NCBI GenBank assembly: GCA_005402585.1
Contig: BIFP01000032.1
Span: 1-37,042 of the forward strand
Length of the DNA stretch: 37,042 nucleotides
Direction of reading: 5' to 3'
Source of the DNA: Micromonosporaceae bacterium KJ-029
GTDB taxonomy: Bacteria; Actinomycetota; Actinomycetes; Mycobacteriales; Micromonosporaceae
In this document: positions 1 through 7,393 of the stretch, piece by piece
Layout: every line of letters starts with the position of its first letter
Position numbering within the stretch: position 1 is the first letter of the stretch
Translations under genes and position numbers: made by a program
The notes under the pieces: generated by a model
The model's input: only the letters and a program-made list of their open reading frames with translations
Told to the model about the DNA's origin: nothing
The model's database searches: none

Positions 1-81
1 ACCGCGACTACCACGAACACCAAGACACCAGCCCCGAAGAAGACGAAGCCCGTCAATCCGCGCCCACGCCGCACAGGTTAA
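1..81 (+). CDS. possible 3' end of a truncated gene
   Basis: Frame 1 is open from the window edge to a TAA at 79-81, giving a basic Thr/Lys/Pro/Arg-rich tail. Frame 3 is also open from position 3 to a TGA at 174-176. It would give an acidic His/Glu/Asp-rich stretch, but it would read through the hairpin at 106-130 and into the haemoglobin gene. Both frames have only moderate GC at third positions, so the sequence does not decide between them. I prefer frame 1 because its stop precedes the terminator hairpin. The product is not recognisable. Confidence 0.25.
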   Translation, partial: TATTTNTKTPAPKKTKPVNPRPRRTG

Positions 82-105
82 AGATCAAGCTGAGCCGGGA
101 CTCGG

Positions 106-130
106 CCCGCCCGGCCGCCGGCCGGGCGGG
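106..130. terminator. hairpin terminator between convergent genes
   Basis: A perfect 10-bp GC stem (106-115 pairing with 121-130) encloses a 5-nt loop. It lies just after the minus-strand haemoglobin stop and after the putative plus-strand gene end, so it could serve both directions. There is no U-tract, as is common in high-GC actinobacteria. Confidence 0.6.
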
Positions 131-135
131 GCGGG

Positions 136-564
136 TCAGGCGGGGGCCGCCGGATCCTCCATCACGTTCACCATGAAGAACGCCGCCCGCTCCAGGTAGT
201 CCCAGAGTTCGGTGGCGATCGCCGGGGGCAGGTCCAGGCTGTCGACCGCACGCCGCATGTGCCGCAACCAGGCGTCGCGTTCGGCGACGCCGATCCGGAA
301 CGGCGCGTGCCGCATCCGCAGCCGGGGGTGCCCCCGTTGGGCCGAGTACGTGTTCGGCCCGCCCCAGTACTGGATGAGGAAGAGCCGCATCCGCTCGGCG
401 GCCGGCCCCAGATCCTCCTCCGGGTACATCGGGCGCAGTAGCGGGTCGGCGGCGATGCCGGCGTAGAACTCGTCGACCAGCTTGCGGAACGTGGGCTCGC
501 CGCCGACGGCGTCGAAGAGCGTGACCGCCTCGCCGCGGCCGTCGGACTCACCTGCGGAATTCAC
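136..564 (-). CDS. glbO: group 2 truncated haemoglobin (trHbO)
   Basis: This is a haem protein of 142 residues that binds O2 or ligands and is generally linked to oxygen or NO/peroxide chemistry in the cytoplasm. The core matches the mycobacterial GlbO pattern: Tyr34 at B10, Tyr47 at CD1 in the YPEEDL segment, proximal His86 at F8 in MRHAPFR, and Trp99 at G8 in RDAWLR. The YWGGP and QRGHPRLRMRH blocks are present. The GTG start at 564 has an AGGA box 7 nt upstream. An in-frame extension further upstream lacks family similarity and was dropped. The gene is 62 bp downstream of the MFS gene on the same strand and may be co-transcribed with it. The family call is firm, but the physiological role is inferred only from the family. 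Confidence 0.93.
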   Translation of the reverse strand: MNSAGESDGRGEAVTLFDAVGGEPTFRKLVDEFYAGIAADPLLRPMYPEEDLGPAAERMRLFLIQYWGGPNTYSAQRGHPRLRMRHAPFRIGVAERDAWLRHMRRAVDSLDLPPAIATELWDYLERAAFFMVNVMEDPAAPA

Positions 565-626
565 CCTTCCATCCTGCCAGGCGCGGGGTGCCGGCGGTCG
601 GGTCGGGACGGCGGGGTGCCGGTGGT

Positions 627-1976
627 TCAGGTCACCGCGTGCCGCGGCCGGCCCGGCCCCACCTGCCCGGTTTCCGGCTCGCCGGACGCGTCCGGTTGCG
701 ACCGGGCGGCCGAGGCGCGCTGAGCCGCCTCGACCGAGGCCGCCACGGTCTGCTGGTCGGGCCAGCGCAGGGCCACGAGCGACATCAGCGCCACGCCGGC
801 GATGCTCCACACCCCCACCACCAGCGGGATCGGGAACCGCTCGGCGAGCAACCCGGTCACCAGCACCGCCAGACCCTGGATGACCTGGACGCCGGTGGCC
901 ATGACGCCGAAGCCCCGCGCCCGGAAGCCGTCGGGCAGGGCCCGGACGAAGAGGCCGTTGGCCACCGGCAGGATGCCGGCCACCGCGAACCCGCAGGCGG
1001 CGGCGAGCAGCGCCACCACCACCGGCGGTGGGTCGAACAGCGAAGGCACCAGGACCAGCGGGGCGACGACGGCCAACGGCCGCATCAGGACCAGCCGGCG
1101 GGCCGGCGCGACGACGCGCCCGACCAGCAGCCCGCCGAGGATGAACCCGACCGGGACGGCCGCCATGATCACCGCCTGTGCCAGGCCGGGATGCATGCCG
1201 GCGTCGGCGTGTTCGTTCGCCCAGGCGGCCGCCAGCCCCTCGGGCACGATGGAGAAGAGCAGGGCGCTGAAGACCAGCACGGCGATCGCCCGCAGCACCG
1301 GCGTACCGAAGACCAGTCGGAACCCGGCGGCGGTCTCGTGCAGCAGGTCGCTGCGATGGGCGCTGGTCATCGCCGGCGGCCGGTCGCGGGTACCGAACCG
1401 GACGAGCACGGCCGACATGCCGAAGGCGGCCGCGTTCATCAGCAGCGCGGCGGTGGGGTTGACCGTAGCCACGGCGGCGCCGAGCAGGTACCCGACGACC
1501 TGGGCCGCCTGCCCCATGCTGGTGTTGATCGAGAGCCCGAGGACGAGCCGGTCCCCGGGCAGGATGAGTGGCATCAGCGCGGAGCGCGCGGCCTGGCTCG
1601 GCGGGTTCGCCAGGGTGGTGGCGAACAGCAGGGCCAGGATCACCGGCACCGGCATCCCTCGGATGGCGATGACCAGCATCAATGCCATCCGGATGAGGTC
1701 GCAGATCACCATGACCTGCCGGTAGCGGTGCCGTTCCGCGACCGTGGCCAGCAGCGGCCCGCCGACCAGCCAGGGCAGATAGCTGACCGCGAAGGCGGCG
1801 GCCGACAGGGCGACGGACTGGGTCTCCCGATAGACGAGGAGGGTGACCGCCGCCTTCGCGACGTAGTCGCCGATCCAGGTCAGCGTGCTGGCCGCGAAGA
1901 TGGCACGGTACTCACGCTGGGCGAAAACCTCCCGGAAGGTGGCCGGCCCTTCGGGAGAAGGTCGCTCGTCGGACAC
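627..1976 (-). CDS. MFS transporter (MFS_3 type, exporter-like)
   Basis: This is an integral membrane protein of about 449 residues with roughly twelve hydrophobic segments. After the second helix comes an ERHRYRQVM loop resembling the MFS A-motif region, and the protein ends in a hydrophilic Ala/Arg/Pro-rich cytoplasmic tail. The overall pattern is that of the MFS_3 group, which includes enterobactin- and drug-exporter-like proteins. The substrate cannot be read from the sequence. A GTG at 1976 has GGAGG with 5-nt spacing. ATGs at 1979 and 1988 are alternatives with poorer ribosome-site spacing. It lies just upstream of the truncated haemoglobin on the same strand, but no functional link is evident. 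Confidence 0.85.
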   Translation of the reverse strand: MSDERPSPEGPATFREVFAQREYRAIFAASTLTWIGDYVAKAAVTLLVYRETQSVALSAAAFAVSYLPWLVGGPLLATVAERHRYRQVMVICDLIRMALMLVIAIRGMPVPVILALLFATTLANPPSQAARSALMPLILPGDRLVLGLSINTSMGQAAQVVGYLLGAAVATVNPTAALLMNAAAFGMSAVLVRFGTRDRPPAMTSAHRSDLLHETAAGFRLVFGTPVLRAIAVLVFSALLFSIVPEGLAAAWANEHADAGMHPGLAQAVIMAAVPVGFILGGLLVGRVVAPARRLVLMRPLAVVAPLVLVPSLFDPPPVVVALLAAACGFAVAGILPVANGLFVRALPDGFRARGFGVMATGVQVIQGLAVLVTGLLAERFPIPLVVGVWSIAGVALMSLVALRWPDQQTVAASVEAAQRASAARSQPDASGEPETGQVGPGRPRHAVT

Positions 1977-2163
1977 CATCGCCTCCATCGTCCCGGTGGC
2001 AGGCCACTCGTGATGGCCACCCCGGAACCATCGTCAGATCTACGGATCAGCGAGGACGTGACCACGCTTGGGGAGCGCGTGCACCGGATTCTGCCCGATC
2101 GTCTGACAACTGGCTAGGGCGAACGGTTTGATCGTCGCATCTCCGACTGAACGAACGGACGAT

Positions 2164-2199
2164 ACCGGAGGGGGCCGCTTGGTCGCGACCCCCTCCGGT
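2164..2199 (-). terminator. terminator after mscS
   Basis: A perfect 11-bp stem (2164-2174 pairing with 2189-2199) with a 14-nt loop lies 4 bp beyond the mscS stop codon. It is a good intrinsic terminator for the minus strand. The rest of 1989-2163 shows no gene. It presumably contains the MFS promoter, but I could not place a convincing one. Confidence 0.7.
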
Positions 2200-2203
2200 C
2201 GGG

Positions 2204-3259
2204 TCAGGTTGCCCCACCCTGACCGGTGTCGGAATCGGGTTGAGTAGGTGCGCCGGGGTAAAGGCGCCCAGCCGCGATCCGGGCCGTGATACCCGAGTTC
2301 TCCAGTGCCTCGGCGAGCCGGAGACGCAGTTCCCGGCCCACGGCGAACTGCCCCTCGGCGGTGGTCTTGACCACCGTACGGATCACCGTGCCCTCCACCG
2401 TCACCTGCTCGACGCCGAGCACCTCCGGCGGCTCGACGATCGACTGCGCCAGTTCCGGGTCCACGGCCACCGAGGCGGCGGCGGTACGCAGCACCGCCAT
2501 GGCCTCCTCGGTGCCGGCGAAGCCGATCGGCAGGTCGATCACCACCAGCGCCCAGCCCTGGCTCCTGTTGCCCACCCGGACGATCTCGCCGTTGCGGATG
2601 TACCAGAGCACGCCCCGCCCGTCACGGACGGTGGTGACCCGCAAACCGACCGCCTCGACCACGCCGGTCGCCTCGCCGAGGTCGACGTTGTCGCCGACCC
2701 CGTACTGGTCCTCGATCAGCATGAACAAGCCAGCGATCAGGTCCTTCACCAGACTCTGCGCGCCGAAGCCGAGGGCCACGCCGGCGATGCCCGCGCTGGC
2801 CAGCAGCGGCGCCAGGTCGAAGCTGAACTCCTTGAGCACCATCAGCAGGGCGATGCCGAAGATGAACGCGGTGGCCAGACTGCGCAATACCGAGCCGATC
2901 GCCTCGGCGCGTTGCCGGCGACGCTCCGGGACGAATTCGCCGGGCGCCGTGGCGGCGGTCGGGATCCGCTCGCGCAGCGGGCGGAGCATGGTGGGCACGC
3001 CGGCCTCGGTGGTGGTACGCACCAGCCGGCGGATCGTCCGGTGCACCAGCCACCGGGCGGCCACCGCCAGCAGCAGGATCATGACGATCCGCAGCGGCTT
3101 GATCAGGATCCAGTAGCTGCCCTCGGCGAACCACACCGAGCCGGTGAGGTTCCACGCCCAATCACACAGGCTCTCGGTGAGGCACTCCGGGCTGGGCGTC
3201 GTCTCGACCACCTCGGCGCTGGGCACGACAGGGGTGGGGCTGGGGCTGATGACGGTCAC
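2204..3259 (-). CDS. MscS-family mechanosensitive channel
   Basis: This is a small-conductance mechanosensitive channel of about 351 residues that would release solutes on osmotic downshock. An N-terminal hydrophobic helix (about residues 50-68) is followed by a charged cytoplasmic linker, another hydrophobic span and the characteristic pore helix rich in Ala/Gly (ASAGIAGVALGFGAQSLV). The DLIAGLFMLIEDQYGVGD segment and the beta domain follow. The start is uncertain. A TTG at 3412 would add about 50 residues that look non-coding. The GTG at 3259 has no Shine-Dalgarno but has TACGAA 6 nt upstream, consistent with a leaderless start. The family is firm and the start is moderate. Confidence 0.88.
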   Translation of the reverse strand: MTVISPSPTPVVPSAEVVETTPSPECLTESLCDWAWNLTGSVWFAEGSYWILIKPLRIVMILLLAVAARWLVHRTIRRLVRTTTEAGVPTMLRPLRERIPTAATAPGEFVPERRRQRAEAIGSVLRSLATAFIFGIALLMVLKEFSFDLAPLLASAGIAGVALGFGAQSLVKDLIAGLFMLIEDQYGVGDNVDLGEATGVVEAVGLRVTTVRDGRGVLWYIRNGEIVRVGNRSQGWALVVIDLPIGFAGTEEAMAVLRTAAASVAVDPELAQSIVEPPEVLGVEQVTVEGTVIRTVVKTTAEGQFAVGRELRLRLAEALENSGITARIAAGRLYPGAPTQPDSDTGQGGAT

Positions 3260-3513
3260 CCTGTTTTCGTACCGCAACCACCCGGCGGCCCCGCCGCCGA
3301 CCCACCGGTGGGTGACGCCGGACCCTGCCGGCGCGCGCCGGTGGGAAAGCTCCACCAGGTACCCGGGATTAGTACGTGCATTCGCGGGTCCGATCAGGGA
3401 CGATTGGCGCAACGGACGTCGGTGATCCGGCCGGCGTCGACGTGGTGCCCGGCTGTGCCCGGCACCGGTCGGCGGTGGCGAACTGAGAGCCGCTTGACCG
3501 GGAGGGTGACGCG

Positions 3514-4047
3514 ATGCCTGACATACGACCCACGGTGGGCTCCGGCGCGCTGGTCCTCAACGCCACCTACGAGCCGCTGTGTGTCGTATCGGTACGCCGT
3601 GCCGCGATCCTCGTGCTCTCCGCCAAGGCGGTCTGTGTCGCCGACGGCGACGGCATCCTGCACAGCGCCCGTAGCGCGCTGCCGGTGCCCTCGGTCGTCC
3701 GGCTCACCCGGTTCGTCCGGGTTCCGTACCGCACCCACGTCGGCCTGTCCCGTCGCGCGATCTTCGCCCGGGACGGCTGGCGGTGCGCCTACTGCCGGGG
3801 CCCGGCCGAGACGATCGACCATGTCTTTCCGCGCAGCCGGGGCGGCCGACACGCCTGGGAGAACGTGGTCGCCGCCTGCGCCAGGTGCAACCACACCAAG
3901 GGTGACAAGACCCCGGCCGAACTCGGGTGGCGGCTGCACTCGTTACCGGCCGCGCCGAAGGGAACGGCGTGGCGGGTGCTCGGCCACCGCGCACCCGACC
4001 CCCGCTGGGCCGACTGGCTGGACCTCCGCGAACCCGAAGCCGCCTAA
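3514..4047 (+). CDS. HNH endonuclease family protein
   Basis: This 177-residue protein has an N-terminal domain with a LVLNATYEPL motif typical of a widespread stand-alone actinobacterial HNH family. The C-terminal HNH module has Cys91-x2-Cys94, Asp102-His103, Asn117, and Cys122-x2-Cys125 followed by Asn126. The four cysteines would hold a zinc and the His/Asn residues would form the catalytic metal site. The ATG at 3514 has a strong GGGAGGG box. It diverges from mscS and is not next to a methylase or restriction subunit, so a classical restriction role is not suggested. The biological role of this family is unknown. The 255 bp between it and mscS show no other gene. Confidence 0.85.
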   Translation: MPDIRPTVGSGALVLNATYEPLCVVSVRRAAILVLSAKAVCVADGDGILHSARSALPVPSVVRLTRFVRVPYRTHVGLSRRAIFARDGWRCAYCRGPAETIDHVFPRSRGGRHAWENVVAACARCNHTKGDKTPAELGWRLHSLPAAPKGTAWRVLGHRAPDPRWADWLDLREPEAA

Positions 4048-4232
4048 CCCACCCCGCGCCCCCGCCGGCCGCCCCCAAACCCCGCCCACAAACCCCCGCC
4101 CACAGAACCCGGCCACGGAACCCTGGCCGGGAGCCCCCGGCCACACCCGCCGAGATCCCCACCCCACCGGCTGCCGGCGCTACCTCCCATCCGCACCATG
4201 CCGCCGGCAGCGCCAAAAACAGTGCCCGACGA

Positions 4233-4306
4233 GGGTTTCCGGGGAGCCCGGCCCGCGGAGGGATCAAGCCTGACCGCCCGGAGCGGGCCGGGCTCCCCGG
4301 AAACCC
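4233..4306. repeat. palindromic element with conserved 28-nt loop, copy 1
   Basis: A perfect 23-bp stem (4233-4255 pairing with 4284-4306) encloses a 28-nt loop (4256-4283). The loop, reverse-complemented, is identical over all 28 bases to the loop of the element at 15241-15314, while the stems differ. It lies between convergent genes (HNH plus strand, sortase minus strand) and may end transcription of both. The flanking stretch 4048-4232 is C-rich, with nothing else recognisable in it. Confidence 0.85.
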
Positions 4307-4339
4307 CCACCCCGACAAGGAACCGCACAAAGCCACAAC

Positions 4340-5179
4340 TCACCGAGCCTCGACCAGAGAAGCGAACACCACCACGTTGTCCGCGTAGCCGGTCTGCCCA
4401 CCCACCCAACGTCCGCCGCAGGTGATCAACCGCAACTCGGGCCGGCTGAAGTCGCCGAAGACCTCGTTTGCCGGCAGTTCCTCCTTGTCGTACCGGCTCA
4501 CCCGGTTGACCTCGAAGACGGCCACCGAGCCGTCCGAGCGGGCTACCTCGACCCGGTCGCCGGGGCGAAGCTCCCGCAGGTGCTGGAAGACCGCCGGCCC
4601 GGTCGAGGTGTCGACGTGCCCGACGATGACGGCCGGCCCGTACTGGCCGGGGGTCGGGCCCTGGTCGTACCACCCGGCCTCCTGGGCCCGTTCCGCCGGC
4701 GGCGCGGCGATGCTGCCGTCCGGGGCGATGCCCACGCTGTGCACCGGCGCGTCCAGATCAATCTTGTTGATCTCGATGCCGACCGGCTCGCTCGCCGCCA
4801 GGAGCGGAAACTTCTTCGGCGGGGGCGCCAGCCCGGCGATGAACCGGTCGGGCAGCAGGCTCAGTCCGGTCGTCCGCTCGACACCGAGCATCGTGACGAT
4901 CAGCAGCATCAGCACGCCGATCACCAGCACGGGCAGTCCCGGACCGGGGCGGATCCGCCGTCGCGCCCCCACCGACCAGGCGTGGCGCGGTTTCGGCGGC
5001 AGCGGCGCGGTCGACGGGTCCGGCGTGGCGACGCTGGCCGAACCCATCTGCGCGGCGGCCCGGCCGAACCGGCGCGCCGCCGCGGCCACCACCCGGCGCC
5101 AGGCACTGGGTGCTCGGCGGGTGGGGGGCCGGGCCGGGCGTGGACCCGGTTCCGGCGTGGGTATCCGGGAGCCGGTCAT
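4340..5179 (-). CDS. actinobacterial class F-like sortase
   Basis: This membrane-anchored transpeptidase would attach or process surface proteins. Its 279 residues comprise a Pro/Arg-rich cytoplasmic N-terminus (1-80), one transmembrane segment (about 82-99) and a sortase beta-barrel (about 130-279). The catalytic His188 lies in VGHVDT and Cys254 in LITCGG. The usual catalytic arginine is not obvious. The position after Tyr266 (GYADNVVVF) is Ala, so Arg257 or another residue may serve. The ATG at 5179 lies 10 bp after the stop of the upstream surface-protein gene, which suggests an operon. An in-frame upstream extension overlaps that gene and was rejected. The sortase assignment is firm. The class assignment is from family resemblance. 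Confidence 0.88.
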   Translation of the reverse strand: MTGSRIPTPEPGPRPARPPTRRAPSAWRRVVAAAARRFGRAAAQMGSASVATPDPSTAPLPPKPRHAWSVGARRRIRPGPGLPVLVIGVLMLLIVTMLGVERTTGLSLLPDRFIAGLAPPPKKFPLLAASEPVGIEINKIDLDAPVHSVGIAPDGSIAAPPAERAQEAGWYDQGPTPGQYGPAVIVGHVDTSTGPAVFQHLRELRPGDRVEVARSDGSVAVFEVNRVSRYDKEELPANEVFGDFSRPELRLITCGGRWVGGQTGYADNVVVFASLVEAR

Positions 5180-5189
5180 GGCGGCCGGG

Positions 5190-5723
5190 TCAGGAACCGC
5201 CGGTCCGGCGTCGGCTGCTGACCAGCCCGAACACCACCGCTGCGGCCACCGCCCCGGCGCCACTGAGCAGCAGGATCGAGCCCGTGCTCCGGCCCGCGGT
5301 GCCGCCACCACCGGTCGCCGGGCCCTTGGTGGGCTGTTCCATGTTCAGCACGGTCAGGGTGGTGCTGGCCGTCTGGCCGTTGCTGCACTTGAGGTTCACC
5401 GGAAACTCCCCGGCGGGCTTGTTGCCCGGCACCGTGGCGTCTCCGGTGAGGAAGCCGTTGTCCGGCCGGAGGAAGACCCGGTTGAACGCGTCCGAGGTCA
5501 CCTCGGCCTGCCGGTTGTTGGCGTTGTCGCAGCTGGCCCGGAGATGGACCCGGGAACCGGCCTGCACGGTGTTCGGCGTCACCTCGATGAAGGTGTTCTC
5601 ACCCGCGCGGGCGGGCGCCGCGCCGACCAGGACGAACGCCCCGATCAGTACGAACACCGCGAGCAGTCGGACGATGGTCGACGGGGCGTGGAGTACGCCT
5701 CCGTGCGGTCGCAGACCCCGCAT
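5190..5723 (-). CDS. secreted surface protein with sorting-like tail
   Basis: This 177-residue exported protein has a signal peptide at 1-40 with a hydrophobic core and an APARA cleavage site. An Ig-like beta domain with two cysteines (65 and 113, possible disulfide) follows. The C-terminus is a PATGG motif (135-139), a Gly-rich spacer, a hydrophobic helix (about 150-168) and an Arg cluster (171-173), the layout of a sortase sorting signal. The adjacent downstream sortase makes it the likely cognate substrate. The ATG at 5723 has a GGGAGGGAGG box, and a GTG six codons upstream was rejected. The function of the displayed domain is unknown. Confidence 0.8.
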   Translation of the reverse strand: MRGLRPHGGVLHAPSTIVRLLAVFVLIGAFVLVGAAPARAGENTFIEVTPNTVQAGSRVHLRASCDNANNRQAEVTSDAFNRVFLRPDNGFLTGDATVPGNKPAGEFPVNLKCSNGQTASTTLTVLNMEQPTKGPATGGGGTAGRSTGSILLLSGAGAVAAAVVFGLVSSRRRTGGS

Positions 5724-5808
5724 GATCCTCCCTCCCGGCACCGGTGCACCGGTCCTGCTGGGGCGACCCGCGGTGCTTTCCCTCTGCTCAGGCGGCTAAC
5801 CCGGCACC

Positions 5809-5844
5809 CCGGCGGCGCCCGGGCACGGCTGCCCGGACCGCCGG
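5809..5844 (-). terminator. terminator after the Lrp-type regulator
   Basis: A GC-rich stem of about 14-15 bp with a small internal bulge (5809-5825 with 5830-5844) and a CGGC loop ends 5 bp from the regulator stop codon. It separates the regulator from the surface-protein/sortase pair. Confidence 0.6.
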
Positions 5845-5848
5845 CGTC

Positions 5849-6337
5849 TCACGACGCGGTCCTTCCTCTACCGGAGGCGTTGCCCGAGGACCCTTCCCGG
5901 GCGGCCAGCGGGGCGACCGGCTGCCAGCCGAGCGGGGTGGAGAGCACCATCGTGCTCGACGGTTGGCCGTACGGGGCGAGCCGGTCGATGACCGCCTCGA
6001 ACTCACCGATCGAACCGGCCGCGACCTTCAGCACACTGCACGCGTCGCCAGTGATGCGGTGGATCTCCAGGATCTCCGGCCATCCAGCGATCGCCGGGTC
6101 GTGCAGGATGCACCGGGCGCCGTAGCAGGACATCCGGATCAGCGCGACCACCGTGCGGCCGGCGCGGGCCAGGTCGACGTGGGCGTGGTAGCCGGTGATC
6201 ACACCGGTCTCCTCCAACCGGCGCACCCGCTCGGCCACCGCCGGCGGCGAGAGGTGCACCCGCCGGGACAGCTCGCTGAACGACAACCGCGCGTCGGCCT
6301 GCAACTCGCGGAGCAGGGCCCAGTCCATCTCGTCCAC
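5849..6337 (-). CDS. Lrp/AsnC-family regulator, likely of the kynurenine operon
   Basis: This 162-residue transcription regulator has an N-terminal winged helix-turn-helix (about residues 3-50; LSFSELSRRVHLSPPAVAER) and a ligand-binding RAM domain (about 65-145). A Ser/Gly-rich tail follows. It is transcribed divergently from tryptophan 2,3-dioxygenase with 146 bp between start codons. Lrp-type regulators control kynurenine operons in proteobacteria (KynR), so kynurenine or tryptophan is a plausible effector. That is inference from position. The GTG start at 6337 lacks a Shine-Dalgarno but has TAAGGT 6 nt upstream, suggesting a leaderless message. Confidence 0.88.
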   Translation of the reverse strand: MDEMDWALLRELQADARLSFSELSRRVHLSPPAVAERVRRLEETGVITGYHAHVDLARAGRTVVALIRMSCYGARCILHDPAIAGWPEILEIHRITGDACSVLKVAAGSIGEFEAVIDRLAPYGQPSSTMVLSTPLGWQPVAPLAAREGSSGNASGRGRTAS

Positions 6338-6384
6338 GCGTAGACCTTACGTGCGGCAAGTCGACCCTGACCAGTGCCTTCGGT

Positions 6385-6396
6385 TTGACAGGTCAA
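6385..6396. promoter_or_regulatory. candidate operator between regulator and kynurenine operon
   Basis: The 12-bp palindrome TTGACAGGTCAA (two 5-bp arms and a 2-bp centre) lies 48 bp upstream of the regulator start and 87 bp upstream of the dioxygenase start. Its place in the divergent region makes it the best candidate regulator site. A match to a known Lrp motif is not claimed. Confidence 0.35.
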
Positions 6397-6483
6397 CCAG
6401 CGCAAGCGCCGTTGAACAGGCATTCCGTCTGCCGTTCCTACCGAGAGATCATGACTGGACGAGAGCCAGGAAGGAGCGGACGC

Positions 6484-7383
6484 ATGGAGCAGACCGAGCT
6501 GCGCGCGGGAACCCGGACGACGGTGCGTCCGGCCACGGCACGGCAGCGTGCCGCCCGCGCTGCCCGCAACGGGGGCGAGCCGACCCTGGAATTCGCCGAG
6601 CGGGTGCCGTACGACGCGTATGTGCAGGCCAGCACGCTGCACCGGCTGCAACAACCGCTGAGCGCCGACCCGGGCGAGATGTCGTTCCTGATGGTCAGCC
6701 AGATCATGGAGCTGTACTTCGGGTTGACCTGTCACGAGCTGCGGGAGACGTCCCGGCTGCTGCGCGCCGACCGGGTGTGGGAGGCGCTGGCCCCGCTGCG
6801 GCGGGCCGCGCTGCACCTGGAGGGGCTCAACGCCGCCTGGCGAGGCCTGCGCTGGATGACCCCGGCCGACTTCAACCGCTTCCGCAACCTGCTCGGTGAG
6901 GGCTCGGGCTTCCAGTCGGCCATGTACCGCCACCTGGAGTTCCTGCTCGGGCTGCGGGACCCGGCGCTGATCCGCCCCTTCCGGCGGCAGACCGAGGTGT
7001 ACGCCGAGCTGACCGCCGGCCTGGCCACGCCGAGCCTCTGGGACGAGGTGGTCGCCCTGCTCGCCCGGCACGGTCACGACCTGCCCGCCGACCTGCTGGA
7101 GCGGGACGTGGCGACCGAGCACGAGTCGCACGCCGCGGTCGAGGCGGCCTGGGTGCGGATCTACGCCGACGCCGGCCCGGACAACCACCTGCGGCAACTC
7201 GGCGAGGCGTTGACCGAGGTGGCCGAGCAGTTCGGCGACTGGCGACACCACCACATCAAGGCGGTACAGCGCACCATGGGTGCCAAGGTCGGCAGCGGTG
7301 GCTCCGCCGGCCTGGCGTGGCTGCAGCGCAGCATGGCCCGGGTGGTCTTCCCCGAGCTGTGGTCGGCCCGTACCGCGATGTGA
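6484..7383 (+). CDS. kynA: tryptophan 2,3-dioxygenase (divergent)
   Basis: This haem dioxygenase would open the indole ring of L-tryptophan to N-formylkynurenine, the first step of the operon. It has 299 residues. The haem-ligating His257 lies in WRHHHIKAVQRTMG, followed by GSGGSAG with Ser271 where most family members have Thr. Arg134 (DFNRFRNLL) matches the substrate-carboxylate arginine. The distal-pocket His of the family (human His76, Xanthomonas His55) is Ser72 here, as in indoleamine dioxygenase. The ATG at 6484 has AAGGAG 8 nt upstream, and earlier in-frame starts lie in the regulatory region. It is the first gene of the operon, and 10 bp separate it from kynureninase. The family is firm. 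Activity on tryptophan is inferred from the pathway context. Confidence 0.9.
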   Translation: MEQTELRAGTRTTVRPATARQRAARAARNGGEPTLEFAERVPYDAYVQASTLHRLQQPLSADPGEMSFLMVSQIMELYFGLTCHELRETSRLLRADRVWEALAPLRRAALHLEGLNAAWRGLRWMTPADFNRFRNLLGEGSGFQSAMYRHLEFLLGLRDPALIRPFRRQTEVYAELTAGLATPSLWDEVVALLARHGHDLPADLLERDVATEHESHAAVEAAWVRIYADAGPDNHLRQLGEALTEVAEQFGDWRHHHIKAVQRTMGAKVGSGGSAGLAWLQRSMARVVFPELWSARTAM

Positions 7384-7393
7384 GGTTAGGACG

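Noticed and set aside
588..2117. Long plus-strand open frame of about 500 codons
   Set aside because: It is antisense to the MFS gene, which has clear membrane helices and family motifs. The antisense product is a His/Gln/Gly/Arg-rich shadow typical of high-GC DNA.
2240..4273. 677-codon plus-strand open frame across mscS and the HNH gene
   Set aside because: It is antisense to mscS and out of frame with the HNH gene. Composition is that of a shadow frame.
3927..4388. Plus-strand frame through the C-rich region after the HNH gene
   Set aside because: It is Pro/Arg/Thr-only low complexity, overlaps the HNH gene end and the palindromic repeat, and has no ribosome site.
6408..6432. Possible sigma70-type promoter for the kyn operon using TTGACA at 6385
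   Set aside because: No acceptable -10 hexamer at 16-19 bp spacing. The palindrome is better explained as an operator candidate.
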